Assembly: GCF_963678635.1 (NCBI RefSeq)
Contig: NC_087063.1
Location: 30,394,599 to 30,458,598, forward strand
Length of the DNA stretch: 64,000 nt
Direction: 5' to 3'
Origin: Symsagittifera roscoffensis
Lineage: Eukaryota; Xenacoelomorpha; Acoela; Convolutidae
The translations under genes were made by a program, and so were the position numbers. Under the pieces are notes generated by a model that saw nothing but the letters and a program-made list of their open reading frames with translations, was not told the origin of the DNA and did not search any database. Of the stretch, positions 46,103-57,312 are shown piece after piece (within the stretch, counting starts at the first letter, position 1; every line of letters starts with the position of its first letter).

Positions 46103-46174
46103 GTGATGAGAGAACAATCGCGGTTTCTATTGAAGCCTTGTCGAGACTCATGATTTTCTTCCTTGGATGTCTGA
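46103..46174 (+). ncRNA. SNORD14: U14 snoRNA copy 2
   Basis: GTGATGA and CTGA intact, class 1, spacer A. Confidence 0.9.
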
Positions 46175-46383
46175 TCTATGTTTGCTTTGTGATCTAATAG
46201 GTCTTAGAAGAGTATGATCTATGCCGAAATAACAATAACGCATTTCTCTCGAGAGCAGTTAATAATGGTCGGCTTTTGGGCTGTCTTTTTGTTCATTTCC
46301 TACTTTTTCTCTTTAAAAAATCGTGTAGGATTAGAGATCATTGATAATTGTGTATTTTAAATGTTTGGTTTTGATGTAGCTAT

Positions 46384-46455
46384 GTGATGAGAGAACAATC
46401 GCGGTTTCTATTGAAGCCTTGTCGAGACTCGTGATTTTCTTCCTTGGATGTCTGA
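46384..46455 (+). ncRNA. SNORD14: U14 snoRNA copy 3
   Basis: Boxes intact, class 3, spacer B. Confidence 0.9.
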
Positions 46456-46663
46456 TCTATGTTTGTATCTATGATTCAACCTTCTTTTAAAGTCTATGAT
46501 ATATACTGAAGTGACAATGATGCTATTCTTTCGAGAGCAGTTAACAATGGTCGGCTTTTGGGCTGTCTTTTCATTCAATTCCTACTTTTTTCATTAAAAA
46601 TCGTATATGATTAGAGGTTATTGATAATTGGATTTTCGAGATTTTTTGTTTTGATGTAGCTAT

Positions 46664-46734
46664 GTGATGAGAGAACAATCGCGGTTTCTATTGAAGCTTT
46701 TCCAGACTCATGATTTTCTTCCTTGGATGTCTGA
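46664..46734 (+). ncRNA. SNORD14: U14 snoRNA copy 4
   Basis: Boxes intact but 71 nt: the loop reads GAAGCTTTTCCAGACTC, one base short. Spacer A. Confidence 0.8.
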
Positions 46735-46938
46735 TCTATGTTTGTTTTGTGATCTAATAGGTGTTAGAAGATTATGATCTGTGCCGAATTACCCTGATGC
46801 TATGCTCTCGAGAGAAGTTAACACTAGTTGCCTACTGGGTTGTCTTGTACAATCCGTAGCTTTTTTCCTTAAAAAAACATGCATGATGAGAGGTTATTGA
46901 TAATGTATTTTTTAGATGTTTTAATTTGATGTAGTTAT

Positions 46939-47010
46939 CTGATGAGAGAACAATCGCGGTTTCTATTGAAGCCTTGTCGAGACTCATGATTTTCTTCCTT
47001 GGATGGCTGA
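46939..47010 (+). ncRNA. SNORD14: U14 snoRNA copy 5, degenerate
   Basis: Box C is CTGATGA. The base next to box D is changed (GGATGG-CTGA), which breaks the first guide pair. Class 1, spacer B. Confidence 0.65.
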
Positions 47011-47219
47011 TGAATATTTTGTTTCTATGATGGAATGCTCTTTTAAAGTCTATGATATATACTGAAGTGACAATGATGCTAATCTTTCGAGAGCAGTTAA
47101 CACTGGTCGGCTATTGGATTGTCTTTTCATTCAATTCCTACTTTTTTCATTAAAAATCGTACATGATTAGAGGTTATTGATAATTGGATTTTCGAGATGT
47201 TTTGTTTTGATGTAGCTAT

Positions 47220-47291
47220 GTGATGAGAAAACAGTCGCGGTTTCTTTTGAAGTCTTGTCGAGACTCATGATTTTCTTCCTTGGATGTCTGA
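47220..47291 (+). ncRNA. SNORD14: U14 snoRNA copy 6
   Basis: Boxes intact. Domain A altered to CAGTCGCGGTTTCTTTTG. Class 1-like, spacer A. Confidence 0.75.
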
Positions 47292-47501
47292 TCTATGTTT
47301 GCTTTGTGATCTATTAGGTCTTAGAAGAGTATGATCTATGCCGAAATAACAATAACGCATTTCTCTCGAGAGCAGTTAACAATGGTCGGCTTTTGGGCTG
47401 TCTTTTTGTTCATTTCCTACTTTTTTTCTTTAAAAAATCGTGTATGATTAGAGATTATTGATAATTTGGGTATTTTAAATGTTTGGTTTTGATGTAGCTA
47501 T

Positions 47502-47573
47502 GTGATGAGAGAACAATCGCGGTTTCAATTGAAGGCTTGTCGAGACTCATGTTTTTCTTCCTTGGATGTCTGA
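47502..47573 (+). ncRNA. SNORD14: U14 snoRNA copy 7
   Basis: Boxes intact. Domain A ends TTTCAATTG, loop GAAGGCTTG. Class 1, spacer B. Confidence 0.8.
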
Positions 47574-47782
47574 TCTATGTTTGTTTCTATGATGCAACGT
47601 TCTTTTAAAGTCTATGATATATACTGAAGTGACAATGATGCTATTCTTTCGAGAGCAGTTAACACTTATGGGCTATTGGGCTGTCTTTTCATTAAATTTC
47701 TCATTTTATTCATTGAAAATAGTATATGATTAGAGGTTATTGATAATTGGATGTTCTAAGTGTTTTGTTTTGAAGTAGCTAT

Positions 47783-47854
47783 GTGATGAGGGAACAATCG
47801 CGGTTTCAATTGAAGCCTTGTCGAGACTCATGTTTTTCTTCCTTGGATGTCTGA
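47783..47854 (+). ncRNA. SNORD14: U14 snoRNA copy 8
   Basis: Boxes intact. Shares TTTCAATTG and CATGTTTTT with copy 7, so both derive from one recent duplication. Spacer B. Confidence 0.8.
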
Positions 47855-48062
47855 TCTATGTTTGTTTCTATGATGCAACGTTCTTTTAAAGTCTTTGATA
47901 TATACTGAAGTGACAATGATGCTATTCTTTTGAGAGCAGTTAACAATGGTCGGCTTTTGGGCTGTCTTTTCATTCAATTCCTACTTTTTTCTTTCAAAAT
48001 CGTATATGATTAGAGGTTATTGATAATTGGATTTTCGAGATGTTCTGTTTTGATGTAGCTAT

Positions 48063-48134
48063 GTGATGAGAGAACAATCGCGGTTTCTATTGAAGCCTTG
48101 TCGAGACTCATGATTTTCTTCCTTGGATGTCTGA
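48063..48134 (+). ncRNA. SNORD14: U14 snoRNA copy 9
   Basis: Boxes intact, class 1, spacer B with the TCAATATTT variant. Confidence 0.9.
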
Positions 48135-48342
48135 TCAATATTTATTTCTATGATGGAATGCTCTTTTAAAGTCTTTGATATATACTGAAGTGACAATGAT
48201 GCTATTCTTTTGAGAGCAATTAACAATGGTCGGCTTTTGGGCTGTCTTTTCATTCAATTCCTACTTTTTTCTTTAAAAATCGTATATGATTAGAGGTTAT
48301 TGATAATTGGATTTTCGAGATGTTTTGTTTTGATGTAGCTAT

Positions 48343-48414
48343 GTGATGAGAGAACAATCGCGGTTTCTATTGAAGCCTTGTCGAGACTCATGATTTTCTT
48401 CCTTGGATGTCTGA
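48343..48414 (+). ncRNA. SNORD14: U14 snoRNA copy 10
   Basis: Boxes intact, class 1, spacer B. Confidence 0.9.
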
Positions 48415-48622
48415 TCTATGTTTGTTTCTATGATGCAACGTTCTTTTAAAGTCTATGATATATACTGAAGTGACAATGATGCTATTCTTTCGAGAGCAGT
48501 TAACACTGGTCGGCTATTGGATTGTCTTTTCATTCAATTCCTACTTTTTTCATTAAAACTCGTAAATGATTAGAGGTTATTGATAATTGGATTTTTGAGA
48601 TGTTTTGTTTTGATGTAGCTAT

Positions 48623-48684
48623 GTGATTCGCTGTTTCTTTTGAAGCCTTGTCGAGACTCATGATTTTCTTCCTTGGATGTCTGA
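48623..48684 (+). pseudogene. SNORD14: U14 copy 11, box C deletion
   Basis: 62 nt. A 10 nt deletion joins GTGAT to TCGCTGTTTC, removing the end of box C and the start of domain A. Box D and domain B intact. Spacer A. Probably not assembled into a snoRNP. Confidence 0.8.
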
Positions 48685-48887
48685 TCTATGTTTGTTTTGT
48701 GATCTAATAGGTCTTAGAAGGTTATGATTTATGCCGAAATAACAATAACGCATTTCTCTCGAGAGCAGTTAACAATGGTCGGCTTTTGGGCTGTCTTTTT
48801 TTCATTTCCTACTTTTTGAAAAAATCATGTATGATTAGAGATTATTGATAATTGGATATTTTAAATGTTTGTTTTTGATGTAGCTAT

Positions 48888-48959
48888 GTGATGAGAGAAC
48901 AATCGCGGTTTCTATTGAAGCCTTGTCGAGACTCATGATTTTCTTCCTTGGATGTCTGA
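48888..48959 (+). ncRNA. SNORD14: U14 snoRNA copy 12
   Basis: Boxes intact, class 1, spacer B. Confidence 0.9.
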
Positions 48960-49167
48960 TCTATGTTTGTTTCTATGATGGAATGCTCTTTTAAAGTCTT
49001 TGATATATACTGAAGTGACAATGATGCTATTCTTTTGAGAGCAGTTAACAATGGTCGGCTTTTGGGCTGTCTTTTCATTCAATTCCTACTTTTTTCATTA
49101 AAAATCGTATATGATTAGAGGTTATTGATAATTGGATTTTGGAGATGATTTGTTTTGATGTAGCTAT

Positions 49168-49239
49168 GTGATGAGAGAACAATCGCGGTTTCTATTGAAG
49201 CCTTGTCCAGACTCATGATTTTCTTCCTTGGATGTCTGA
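49168..49239 (+). ncRNA. SNORD14: U14 snoRNA copy 13
   Basis: Boxes intact, class 2, spacer A. Confidence 0.9.
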
Positions 49240-49443
49240 TCTATGTTTTGTTCTGTGATCTAATAGGTCTTAAGATTATGATCTATGCCGAAATAACAAT
49301 AACGCATTTCTCTCGAGAGCAGTTAAAAATGGTCGGCTTTTGGGCTGTCTTTTTGTTCATTTCCTACTTTTTTCTTTAAAAAATCGTGTATGATTAGAGA
49401 TTATTGATTGGATATTTTAAATGTTTGGTTTTGATGTAGCTAT

Positions 49444-49515
49444 GTGATGAGAGAACAATCGCGGTTTCTATTGAAGCCTTGTCGAGACTCATGATTTTCT
49501 TCCTTGGATGTCTGA
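49444..49515 (+). ncRNA. SNORD14: U14 snoRNA copy 14
   Basis: Boxes intact, class 1, spacer B. Confidence 0.9.
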
Positions 49516-49723
49516 TCTATGTTTGTTTCTATGATGCAACCTTCTTTTAAAGTCTATGATATATACTGAAGTGACAATGATGCTATTCTTTCGAGAGCAG
49601 TTAACACTGGTCGGCTATTGGATTGTCTTTTCATTCAATTCCTACTTTTTTCATTAAAACTCGTAAATGATTAGAGGTTATTGATAATTGGATTTTTGAG
49701 ATGTTTTGTTATGATGTAGCTAT

Positions 49724-49785
49724 GTGATTCGCTGTTTCTTTTGAAGCCTTGTCGATACTCATGATTTTCTTCCTTGGATGTCTGA
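49724..49785 (+). pseudogene. SNORD14: U14 copy 15, box C deletion
   Basis: Same 10 nt deletion as copy 11; loop GTCGATACTC. Spacer A. Confidence 0.8.
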
Positions 49786-49996
49786 TCTGTGTTTGTTTTG
49801 TGATCTAATAGATCTTAGAAGGTTATGATTTATGCCGAAGTAACAATAACGCATTTCTCTCGAGAGCAGTTAACAATGGTCGGCTTTTGGGCTGTCTTTT
49901 TTTTTTCATTTCCTACTTTTTTTCTTTAAAAAATCGTGTATGATTAGAGATTATTGATAATTGGATATTTTAAATGTTTGGTTTTGATGTAGCTAT

Positions 49997-50068
49997 GTGA
50001 TGAGAGAACAATCGCGGTTTCTATTGAAGCCTTGTCGAGACTCATGATTTTCTTTCTTGGATGTCTGA
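49997..50068 (+). ncRNA. SNORD14: U14 snoRNA copy 16
   Basis: Boxes intact. Domain B reads TTTCTTGGATGT, one change at its 5' side. Class 1, spacer B. Confidence 0.85.
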
Positions 50069-50276
50069 TCTATGTTTGTTTCTACGATGGAATGCTCTTT
50101 TAAAGTCTTTGATATATACTGAAGTGACAATGATGCTATTCTTATGAGAGCAGTTAACAATGGTCGGCTTTTGGGCTGTCTTTTCATTCAATTCCTACTT
50201 TTTTCATTAAAAATCGTATATGATTAGAGGTTATTGATAATTGGATTTTCGAGATGTTTTGTTTTGATGTAGCTAT

Positions 50277-50348
50277 GTGATGAGAGAACAATCGCGGTTT
50301 CTATTGAAGCCTTGTCCAGACTCATGATTTTCTTCCTTGGATGTCTGA
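50277..50348 (+). ncRNA. SNORD14: U14 snoRNA copy 17
   Basis: Boxes intact, class 2, spacer A. Confidence 0.9.
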
Positions 50349-50551
50349 TCTATGTTTGTTCTGTGATCTAATAGGTCTTAAGATTATGATCTATGCCGAA
50401 ATAACAAAAACGCATTTCTCTCGAGCGCAGTTAAAAATGGTCGGCTTTTGGGCTGTCTTTTTGTTCATTTCCTACTTTTTTCTTTAAAAAATCGTGTATG
50501 ATTAGAGATTATTGATTGGATATTTTAAATGTTTGGTTTTGATGTAGCTAT

Positions 50552-50623
50552 GTGATGAGAGAACAATCGCGGTTTCTATTGAAGCCTTGTCGAGACTCGT
50601 GATTTTCTTCCTTGGATGTCTGA
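50552..50623 (+). ncRNA. SNORD14: U14 snoRNA copy 18
   Basis: Boxes intact, class 3, spacer B. Confidence 0.9.
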
Positions 50624-50831
50624 TCTATGTTTGTATCTATGATGCAACCTTCTTTTAAAGTCTATGATATATACTGAAGTGACAATGATGCTATTCTTTT
50701 GAGAGCAGTTAACAATGGTCGGCTTTTGGGCTGTCTTTTCATTCAATTCCTACTTTTTTCATTAAAAATCGTATATGATTAGAGGTTATTGATAATTGGA
50801 TTTTCGAGATGTTTTGTTTTGATGTAGCTAT

Positions 50832-50903
50832 GTGATGAGAGAACAATCGCGGTTTCTATTGAAGCCTTGTCCAGACTCATGATTTTCTTCCTTGGATGTC
50901 TGA
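50832..50903 (+). ncRNA. SNORD14: U14 snoRNA copy 19
   Basis: Boxes intact, class 2, spacer A. Confidence 0.9.
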
Positions 50904-51109
50904 TCTATGTTTGTTCTGTGATCTAATAGGTCTTAAGATTATGATCTATGCCGAAATAACAATAACGCATTTCTCTCGAGAGCAGTTAAAAATGGTCGGC
51001 TTTTGGGCTGTCTTTTTGTTCATTTCCTACTTTTTTCTTTAAAAAATCGTGTATGATTAGAGATTATTGATAATTGTGTATTTTAAATGTTTGGTTTTGA
51101 TGTAGCTAT

Positions 51110-51181
51110 GTGATGAGAGAACAATCGCGGTTTCTATTGAAGCCTTGTCGAGACTCGTGATTTTCTTCCTTGGATGTCTGA
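51110..51181 (+). ncRNA. SNORD14: U14 snoRNA copy 20
   Basis: Boxes intact, class 3, spacer B. Confidence 0.9.
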
Positions 51182-51389
51182 TCTATGTTTGTATCTATGA
51201 TGCAACCTTCTTTTAAAGTCTATGATATATACTGAAGTGACAATGATGCTATTCTTTTGAGAGCAGTTAACAATGGTCGGCTTTTGGGCTGTCTTTTCAT
51301 TCAATTCCTACTTTTTTCATTAAAAATCGTATATGTTTAGAGGTTATTGATAATTGGATTTTCGAGATGTTTTGTTTTGATGTAGCTAT

Positions 51390-51461
51390 GTGATGAGAGA
51401 ACAATCGCGGTTTCTATTGAAGCCTTGTCGAGACTCATGATTTTCTTCCTTGGATGTCTGA
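51390..51461 (+). ncRNA. SNORD14: U14 snoRNA copy 21
   Basis: Boxes intact, class 1, spacer B. Confidence 0.9.
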
Positions 51462-51669
51462 TCTATGTTTGTTTCTATGATGCAGCCTTCTTTTAAAGTC
51501 TATGATATATACTGAAGTGACAATGATGCTATTCTTTCGAGAGCAGTTAACACTGGTCGGCTATTGGATTGTCTTTTCATTCAATTCCTACTTTTTTCAT
51601 TAAAACTCGTAAATGATTAGAGGTTATTGATAATTGGATTTTTGAGATGTTTTGTTATGATGTAGCTAT

Positions 51670-51731
51670 GTGATTCGCTGTTTCTTTTGAAGCCTTGTCG
51701 ATACTCATGATTTTCTTCCTTGGATGTCTGA
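51670..51731 (+). pseudogene. SNORD14: U14 copy 22, box C deletion
   Basis: Same deletion and the same GTCGATACTC loop as copy 15. Copies 14-18 and 21-25 match as a 5-unit block. Spacer A. Confidence 0.8.
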
Positions 51732-51941
51732 TCTGTGTTTGTTTTGTGATCTAATAGATCTTAGAAGGTTATGATTTATGCCGAAATAACAATAACGCAT
51801 TTCTCTCGAGAGCAGTTAACAATGGTCGGCTTTTGGGCTGTCTTTTTTTTTCATTTCCTACTTTTTTTCTTTAAAAAATCGTGTATGATTAGAGATTATT
51901 GATAATTGGATATTTTAAATGTTTGGTTTTGATGTAGCTAT

Positions 51942-52013
51942 GTGATGAGAGAACAATCGCGGTTTCTATTGAAGCCTTGTCGAGACTCATGATTTTCTTT
52001 CTTGGATGTCTGA
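51942..52013 (+). ncRNA. SNORD14: U14 snoRNA copy 23
   Basis: Boxes intact; domain B variant TTTCTTGGATGT as in copy 16. Class 1, spacer B. Confidence 0.85.
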
Positions 52014-52221
52014 TCTATGTTTGTTTCTATGATGGAATGCTCTTTTAAAGTCTTTGATATATACTGAAGTGACAATGATGCTATTCTTTTGAGAGCAGTT
52101 AACAATGGTCGGCTTTTGGGCTGTCTTTTCATTCAATTCCTACTTTTTTCATTAAAAATCGTATATGATTAGAGGTTATTGATAATTGGATTTTCGAGAT
52201 GTTTTGTTTTGATGTAGCTAT

Positions 52222-52293
52222 GTGATGAGAGAACAATCGCGGTTTCTATTGAAGCCTTGTCCAGACTCATGATTTTCTTCCTTGGATGTCTGA
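52222..52293 (+). ncRNA. SNORD14: U14 snoRNA copy 24
   Basis: Boxes intact, class 2, spacer A. Confidence 0.9.
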
Positions 52294-52496
52294 TCTATGT
52301 TTGTTCTGTGATCTAATAGGTCTTAAGATTATGATCTATGCCGAAATAACAATAACGCATTTCTCTCGAGCGCAGTTAAAAATGGTCGGCTTTTGGGCTG
52401 TCTTTTTGTTCATTTCCTACTTTTTTCTTTAAAAAATCGTGTATGATTAGAGATTATTGATTGGATATTTTAAATGTTTGGTTTTGATGTAGCTAT

Positions 52497-52568
52497 GTGA
52501 TGAGAGAACAATCGCGGTTTCTATTGAAGCCTTGTCGAGACTCGTGATTTTCTTCCTTGGATGTCTGA
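52497..52568 (+). ncRNA. SNORD14: U14 snoRNA copy 25
   Basis: Boxes intact, class 3, spacer B. Confidence 0.9.
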
Positions 52569-52776
52569 TCTATGTTTGTATCTATGATGCAACCTTCTTT
52601 TAAAGTCTATGATATATACTGAAGTGACAATGATGCTATTCTTTTGAGAGCAGTTAACAATGGTCGGCTTTTGGGCTGTCTTTTCATTCAATTCCTACTT
52701 TTTTCATTAAAAATCGTATATGATTAGAGGTTATTGATAATTGGATTTTCGAGATGTTTTGTTTTGATGTAGCTAT

Positions 52777-52848
52777 GTGATGAGAGAACAATCGCGGTTT
52801 CTATTGAAGCCTTGTCCAGACTCATGATTTTCTTCCTTGGATGTCTGA
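52777..52848 (+). ncRNA. SNORD14: U14 snoRNA copy 26
   Basis: Boxes intact, class 2, spacer A. Confidence 0.9.
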
Positions 52849-53054
52849 TCTATGTTTGTTCTGTGATCTAATAGGTCTTAAGATTATGATCTATGCCGAA
52901 ATAACAATAACGCATTTCTCTCGAGAGCAGTTAAAAATGGTCGGCTTTTGGGCTGTCTTTTTGTTCATTTCCTACTTTTTTCTTTAAAAAATCGTGTATG
53001 ATTAGAGATTATTGATAATTGTGTATTTTAAATGTTTGGTTTTGATGTAGCTAT

Positions 53055-53126
53055 GTGATGAGAGAACAATCGCGGTTTCTATTGAAGCCTTGTCGAGACT
53101 CGTGATTTTCTTCCTTGGATGTCTGA
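53055..53126 (+). ncRNA. SNORD14: U14 snoRNA copy 27
   Basis: Boxes intact, class 3, spacer B. Confidence 0.9.
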
Positions 53127-53334
53127 TCTATGTTTGTATCTATGATGCAACCTTCTTTTAAAGTCTATGATATATACTGAAGTGACAATGATGCTATTCT
53201 TTTGAGAGCAGTTAACAATGGTCGGCTTTTGGGCTGTCTTTTCATTCAATTCCTACTTTTTTCATTAAAAATCGTATATGTTTAGAGGTTATTGATAATT
53301 GGATTTTCGAGATGTTTTGTTTTGATGTAGCTAT

Positions 53335-53406
53335 GTGATGAGAGAACAATCGCGGTTTCTATTGAAGCCTTGTCGAGACTCGTGATTTTCTTCCTTGGAT
53401 GTCTGA
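53335..53406 (+). ncRNA. SNORD14: U14 snoRNA copy 28
   Basis: Boxes intact, class 3, spacer B; interrupts the dimer alternation. Confidence 0.9.
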
Positions 53407-53614
53407 TCTATGTTTGTATCTATGATGCAACCTTCTTTTAAAGTCTATGATATATACTGAAGTGACAATGATGCTATTCTTTTGAGAGCAGTTAACAATG
53501 GTCGGCTTTTGGGCTGTCTTTTCATTCAATTCCTACTTTTTTCATTAAAAATCGTATATGATTAGAGGTTATTGATAATTGGATTTTCGAGATGTTTTGT
53601 TTTGATGTAGCTAT

Positions 53615-53686
53615 GTGATGAGAGAACAATCGCGGTTTCTATTGAAGCCTTGTCCAGACTCATGATTTTCTTCCTTGGATGTCTGA
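53615..53686 (+). ncRNA. SNORD14: U14 snoRNA copy 29
   Basis: Boxes intact, class 2, spacer A. Confidence 0.9.
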
Positions 53687-53892
53687 TCTATGTTTGTTCT
53701 GTGATCTAATAGGTCTTAAGATTATGATCTATGCCGAAATAACAATAACGCATTTCTCTCGAGAGCAGTTAAAAATGGTCGGCTTTTGGGCTGTCTTTTT
53801 GTTCATTTCCTACTTTTTTCTTTAAAAAATCGTGTATGATTAGAGATTATTGATAATTGTGTATTCTAAATGTTTGGTTTTGATGTAGCTAT

Positions 53893-53964
53893 GTGATGAG
53901 AGAACAATCGCGGTTTCTATTGAAGCCTTGTCGAGACTCGTGATTTTCTTCCTTGGATGTCTGA
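53893..53964 (+). ncRNA. SNORD14: U14 snoRNA copy 30
   Basis: Boxes intact, class 3, spacer B. Confidence 0.9.
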
Positions 53965-54172
53965 TCTATGTTTGTATCTATGATGCAACCTTCTTTTAAA
54001 GTCTATGATATATACTGAAGTGACAATGATGCTATTCTTTTGAGAGCAGTTAACAATGGTCGGCTTTTGGGCTGTCTTTTCATTCAATTCCTACTTTTTT
54101 CATTAAAAATCGTATATGTTTAGAGGTTATTGATAATTGGATTTTCGAGATGTTTTGTTTTGATGTAGCTAT

Positions 54173-54244
54173 GTGATGAGAGAACAATCGCGGTTTCTAT
54201 TGAAGCCTTGTCCAGACTCATGATTTTCTTCCTTGGATGTCTGA
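54173..54244 (+). ncRNA. SNORD14: U14 snoRNA copy 31
   Basis: Boxes intact, class 2 but spacer B. Confidence 0.9.
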
Positions 54245-54452
54245 TCTATGTTTGTTTCTATGATGGAATGCTCTTTTAAAGTCTATGATATATACTGAAG
54301 TGACAATGATGCTATTCTTTTGAGAGCAGTTAACAATGGTCGGCTTTTGGGCTGTCTTTTCATTCAATTCCTACTTTTTTCATTAAAAATCGTATATGAT
54401 TAGAGGTTATTGATAATTGGATTTTCGAGATGTTTTGTTTTGATGTAGCTAT

Positions 54453-54524
54453 GTGATGAGAGAACAATCGCGGTTTCTATTGAAGCCTTGTCCAGACTCA
54501 TGATTTTCTTCCTTGAATGTCTGG
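54453..54524 (+). pseudogene. SNORD14: U14 copy 32, box D mutated
   Basis: Box C intact, box D CTGG, and domain B changed to TTCCTTGAATGT. The spacer is a hybrid: A-like start TTCTGTGATGG, then B. Confidence 0.75.
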
Positions 54525-54731
54525 TCTATGTTTGTTCTGTGATGGAATGCTCTTTTAAAGTCTATGATATATACTGAAGTGACAATGATGCTAATCTTTT
54601 GAGAGCAGTTAACAATGGTCGGCTTTTGGGCTGTCTTTTCATTCAATTCCTACTTTTTTCATTAAAAATCGTATATGATTAGAGGTTATTGATAATTGGA
54701 TTTTCGAGATGTTTTGTTTTGATGTAGCTAT

Positions 54732-54803
54732 GTGATGAGAGAACAGTCGCGGTTTCTATTGAAGCCTTGTCCAGACTCATGATTTTCTTCCTTGGATGTC
54801 TGA
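54732..54803 (+). ncRNA. SNORD14: U14 snoRNA copy 33
   Basis: Boxes intact; domain A has CAGTCGCGG. Class 2, spacer B. Confidence 0.85.
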
Positions 54804-55011
54804 TCTATGTTTGTATCTATGATGCAACCTTCTTTTAAAGTCTATGATATATACTGAAGTGACAATGATGCTATTCTTTTGAGAGCAGTTAACAATGGTC
54901 GGCTTTTGGGCTGTCTTTTCATTCAATTCCTACTTTTTTCATTAAAAATCGTATATGATTAGAGGTTATTGATAATTGGATTTTCGAGATGTTTTGTTTT
55001 GATGTAGCTAT

Positions 55012-55083
55012 GTGATGAGAGAACAATCGCGGTTTCTATTGAAGCCTTGTCCAGACTCATGATTTTCTTCCTTGGATGTCTGA
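55012..55083 (+). ncRNA. SNORD14: U14 snoRNA copy 34
   Basis: Boxes intact, class 2, spacer A. Confidence 0.9.
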
Positions 55084-55286
55084 TCTATGTTTGTTCTGTG
55101 ATCTAATAGGTCTTAAGATTATGATCTATGCCGAAATAACAATAACGCATTTCTCTCGAGAGCAGTTAAAAATGGTCGGCTTTTGGGCTGTCTTTTTGTT
55201 CATTTCCTACTTTTTTCTTTAAAAAATCGTGTATGATTAGAGATTATTGATTGGATATTTTAAATGTTTGGTTTTGATGTAGCTAT

Positions 55287-55358
55287 GTGATGAGAGAACA
55301 ATCGCGGTTTCTATTGAAGCCTTGTCGAGACTCGTGATTTTCTTCCTTGGATGTCTGA
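55287..55358 (+). ncRNA. SNORD14: U14 snoRNA copy 35
   Basis: Boxes intact, class 3, spacer B. Confidence 0.9.
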
Positions 55359-55566
55359 TCTATGTTTGTATCTATGATGCAACCTTCTTTTAAAGTCTAT
55401 GATATATACTGAAGTGACAATGATGCTATTCTTTTGAGAGCAGTTAACAATGGTCGGCTTTTGGGCTGTCTTTTCATTCAATTCCTACTTTTTTCATTAA
55501 AAATCGTATATGATTAGAGGTTATTGATAATTGGATTTTCGAGATGTTTTGTTTTGATGTAGCTAT

Positions 55567-55638
55567 GTGATGAGAGAACAATCGCGGTTTCTATTGAAGC
55601 CTTGTCCAGACTCATGATTTTCTTCCTTGGATGTCTGA
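55567..55638 (+). ncRNA. SNORD14: U14 snoRNA copy 36
   Basis: Boxes intact, class 2, spacer A with TTTTGAGCTG variant. Confidence 0.9.
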
Positions 55639-55844
55639 TCTATGTTTGTTCTGTGATCTAATAGGTCTTAAGATTATGATCTATGCCGAAATAACAATAA
55701 CGCATTTCTCTCGAGAGCAGTTAAAAATGGTCGGCTTTTGAGCTGTCTTTTTGTTCATTTCCTACTTTTTTCTTTAAAAAATCGTGTATGATTAGAGATT
55801 ATTGATAATTGTGTATTTTAAATGTTTGGTTTTGATGTAGCTAT

Positions 55845-55916
55845 GTGATGAGAGAACAATCGCGGTTTCTATTGAAGCCTTGTCGAGACTCGTGATTTTC
55901 TTCCTTGGATGTCTGA
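55845..55916 (+). ncRNA. SNORD14: U14 snoRNA copy 37
   Basis: Boxes intact, class 3, spacer B. Confidence 0.9.
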
Positions 55917-56124
55917 TCTATGTTTGTATCTATGATGCAACCTTCTTTTAAAGTCTATGATATATACTGAAGTGACAATGATGCTATTCTTTTGAGAGCA
56001 GTTAACAATGGTCGGCTTTTGGGCTGTCTTTTCATTCAATTCCTACTTTTTTCATTAAAAATCGTATATGATTAGAGGTTATTGATAATTGGATTTTCGA
56101 GATGTTTTGTTTTGATGTAGCTAT

Positions 56125-56196
56125 GTGATGAGAGAACAATCGCGGTTTCTATTGAAGCCTTGTCCAGACTCATGATTTTCTTCCTTGGATGTCTGA
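56125..56196 (+). ncRNA. SNORD14: U14 snoRNA copy 38
   Basis: Boxes intact, class 2, spacer A with TTTTGAGCTG variant. Confidence 0.9.
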
Positions 56197-56402
56197 TCTA
56201 TGTTTGTTCTGTGATCTAATAGGTCTTAAGATTATGATCTATGCCGAAATAACAATAACGCATTTCTCTCGAGAGCAGTTAAAAATGGTCGGCTTTTGAG
56301 CTGTCTTTTTGTTCATTTCCTACTTTTTTCTTTAAAAAATCGTGTATGATTAGAGATTATTGATAATTGTGTATTTTAAATGTTTGGTTTTGATGTAGCT
56401 AT

Positions 56403-56474
56403 GTGATGAGAGAACAATCGCGGTTTCTATTGAAGCCTTGTCGAGACTCGTGATTTTCTTCCTTGGATGTCTGA
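56403..56474 (+). ncRNA. SNORD14: U14 snoRNA copy 39
   Basis: Boxes intact, class 3, spacer B. Confidence 0.9.
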
Positions 56475-56682
56475 TCTATGTTTGTATCTATGATGCAACC
56501 TTCTTTTAAAGTCTATGATATATACTGAAGTGACAATGATGCTATTCTTTTGAGAGCAGTTAACAATGGTCGGCTTTTGGGCTGTCTTTTCATTCAATTC
56601 CTACTTTTTTCATTAAAAATCGTATATGATTAGAGGTTATTGATAATTGGATTTTCGAGATGTTTTGTTTTGATGTAGCTAT

Positions 56683-56754
56683 GTGATGAGAGAACAATCG
56701 CGGTTTCTATTGAAGCCTTGTCCAGACTCATGATTTTCTTCCTTGGATGTCTGA
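56683..56754 (+). ncRNA. SNORD14: U14 snoRNA copy 40
   Basis: Boxes intact, class 2, spacer A with TTTTGAGCTG variant. Confidence 0.9.
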
Positions 56755-56960
56755 TCTATGTTTGTTCTGTGATCTAATAGGTCTTAAGATTATGATCTAT
56801 GCCGAAATAACAATAACGCATTTCTCTCGAGAGCAGTTAAAAATGGTCGGCTTTTGAGCTGTCTTTTTGTTCATTTCCTACTTTTTTCTTTAAAAAATCG
56901 TGTATGATTAGAGATTATTGATAATTGTGTATTTTAAATGTTTGGTTTTGATGTAGCTAT

Positions 56961-57032
56961 GTGATGAGAGAACAATCGCGGTTTCTATTGAAGCCTTGTC
57001 GAGACTCGTGATTTTCTTCCTTGGATGTCTGA
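56961..57032 (+). ncRNA. SNORD14: U14 snoRNA copy 41
   Basis: Boxes intact, class 3, spacer B. Confidence 0.9.
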
Positions 57033-57240
57033 TCTATGTTTGTATCTATGATGCAACCTTCTTTTAAAGTCTATGATATATACTGAAGTGACAATGATGC
57101 TATTCTTTTGAGAGCAGTTAACAATGGTCGGCTTTTGGGCTGTCTTTTCATTCAATTCCTACTTTTTTCATTAAAAATCGTATATGTTTAGAGGTTATTG
57201 ATAATTGGATTTTCGAGATGTTTTGTTTTGATGTAGCTAT

Positions 57241-57312
57241 GTGATGAGAGAACAATCGCGGTTTCTATTGAAGCCTTGTCCAGACTCATGATTTTCTTCC
57301 TTGGATGTCTGA
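57241..57312 (+). ncRNA. SNORD14: U14 snoRNA copy 42
   Basis: Boxes intact, class 2, spacer B with AAAGCCTATG variant. Confidence 0.9.
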
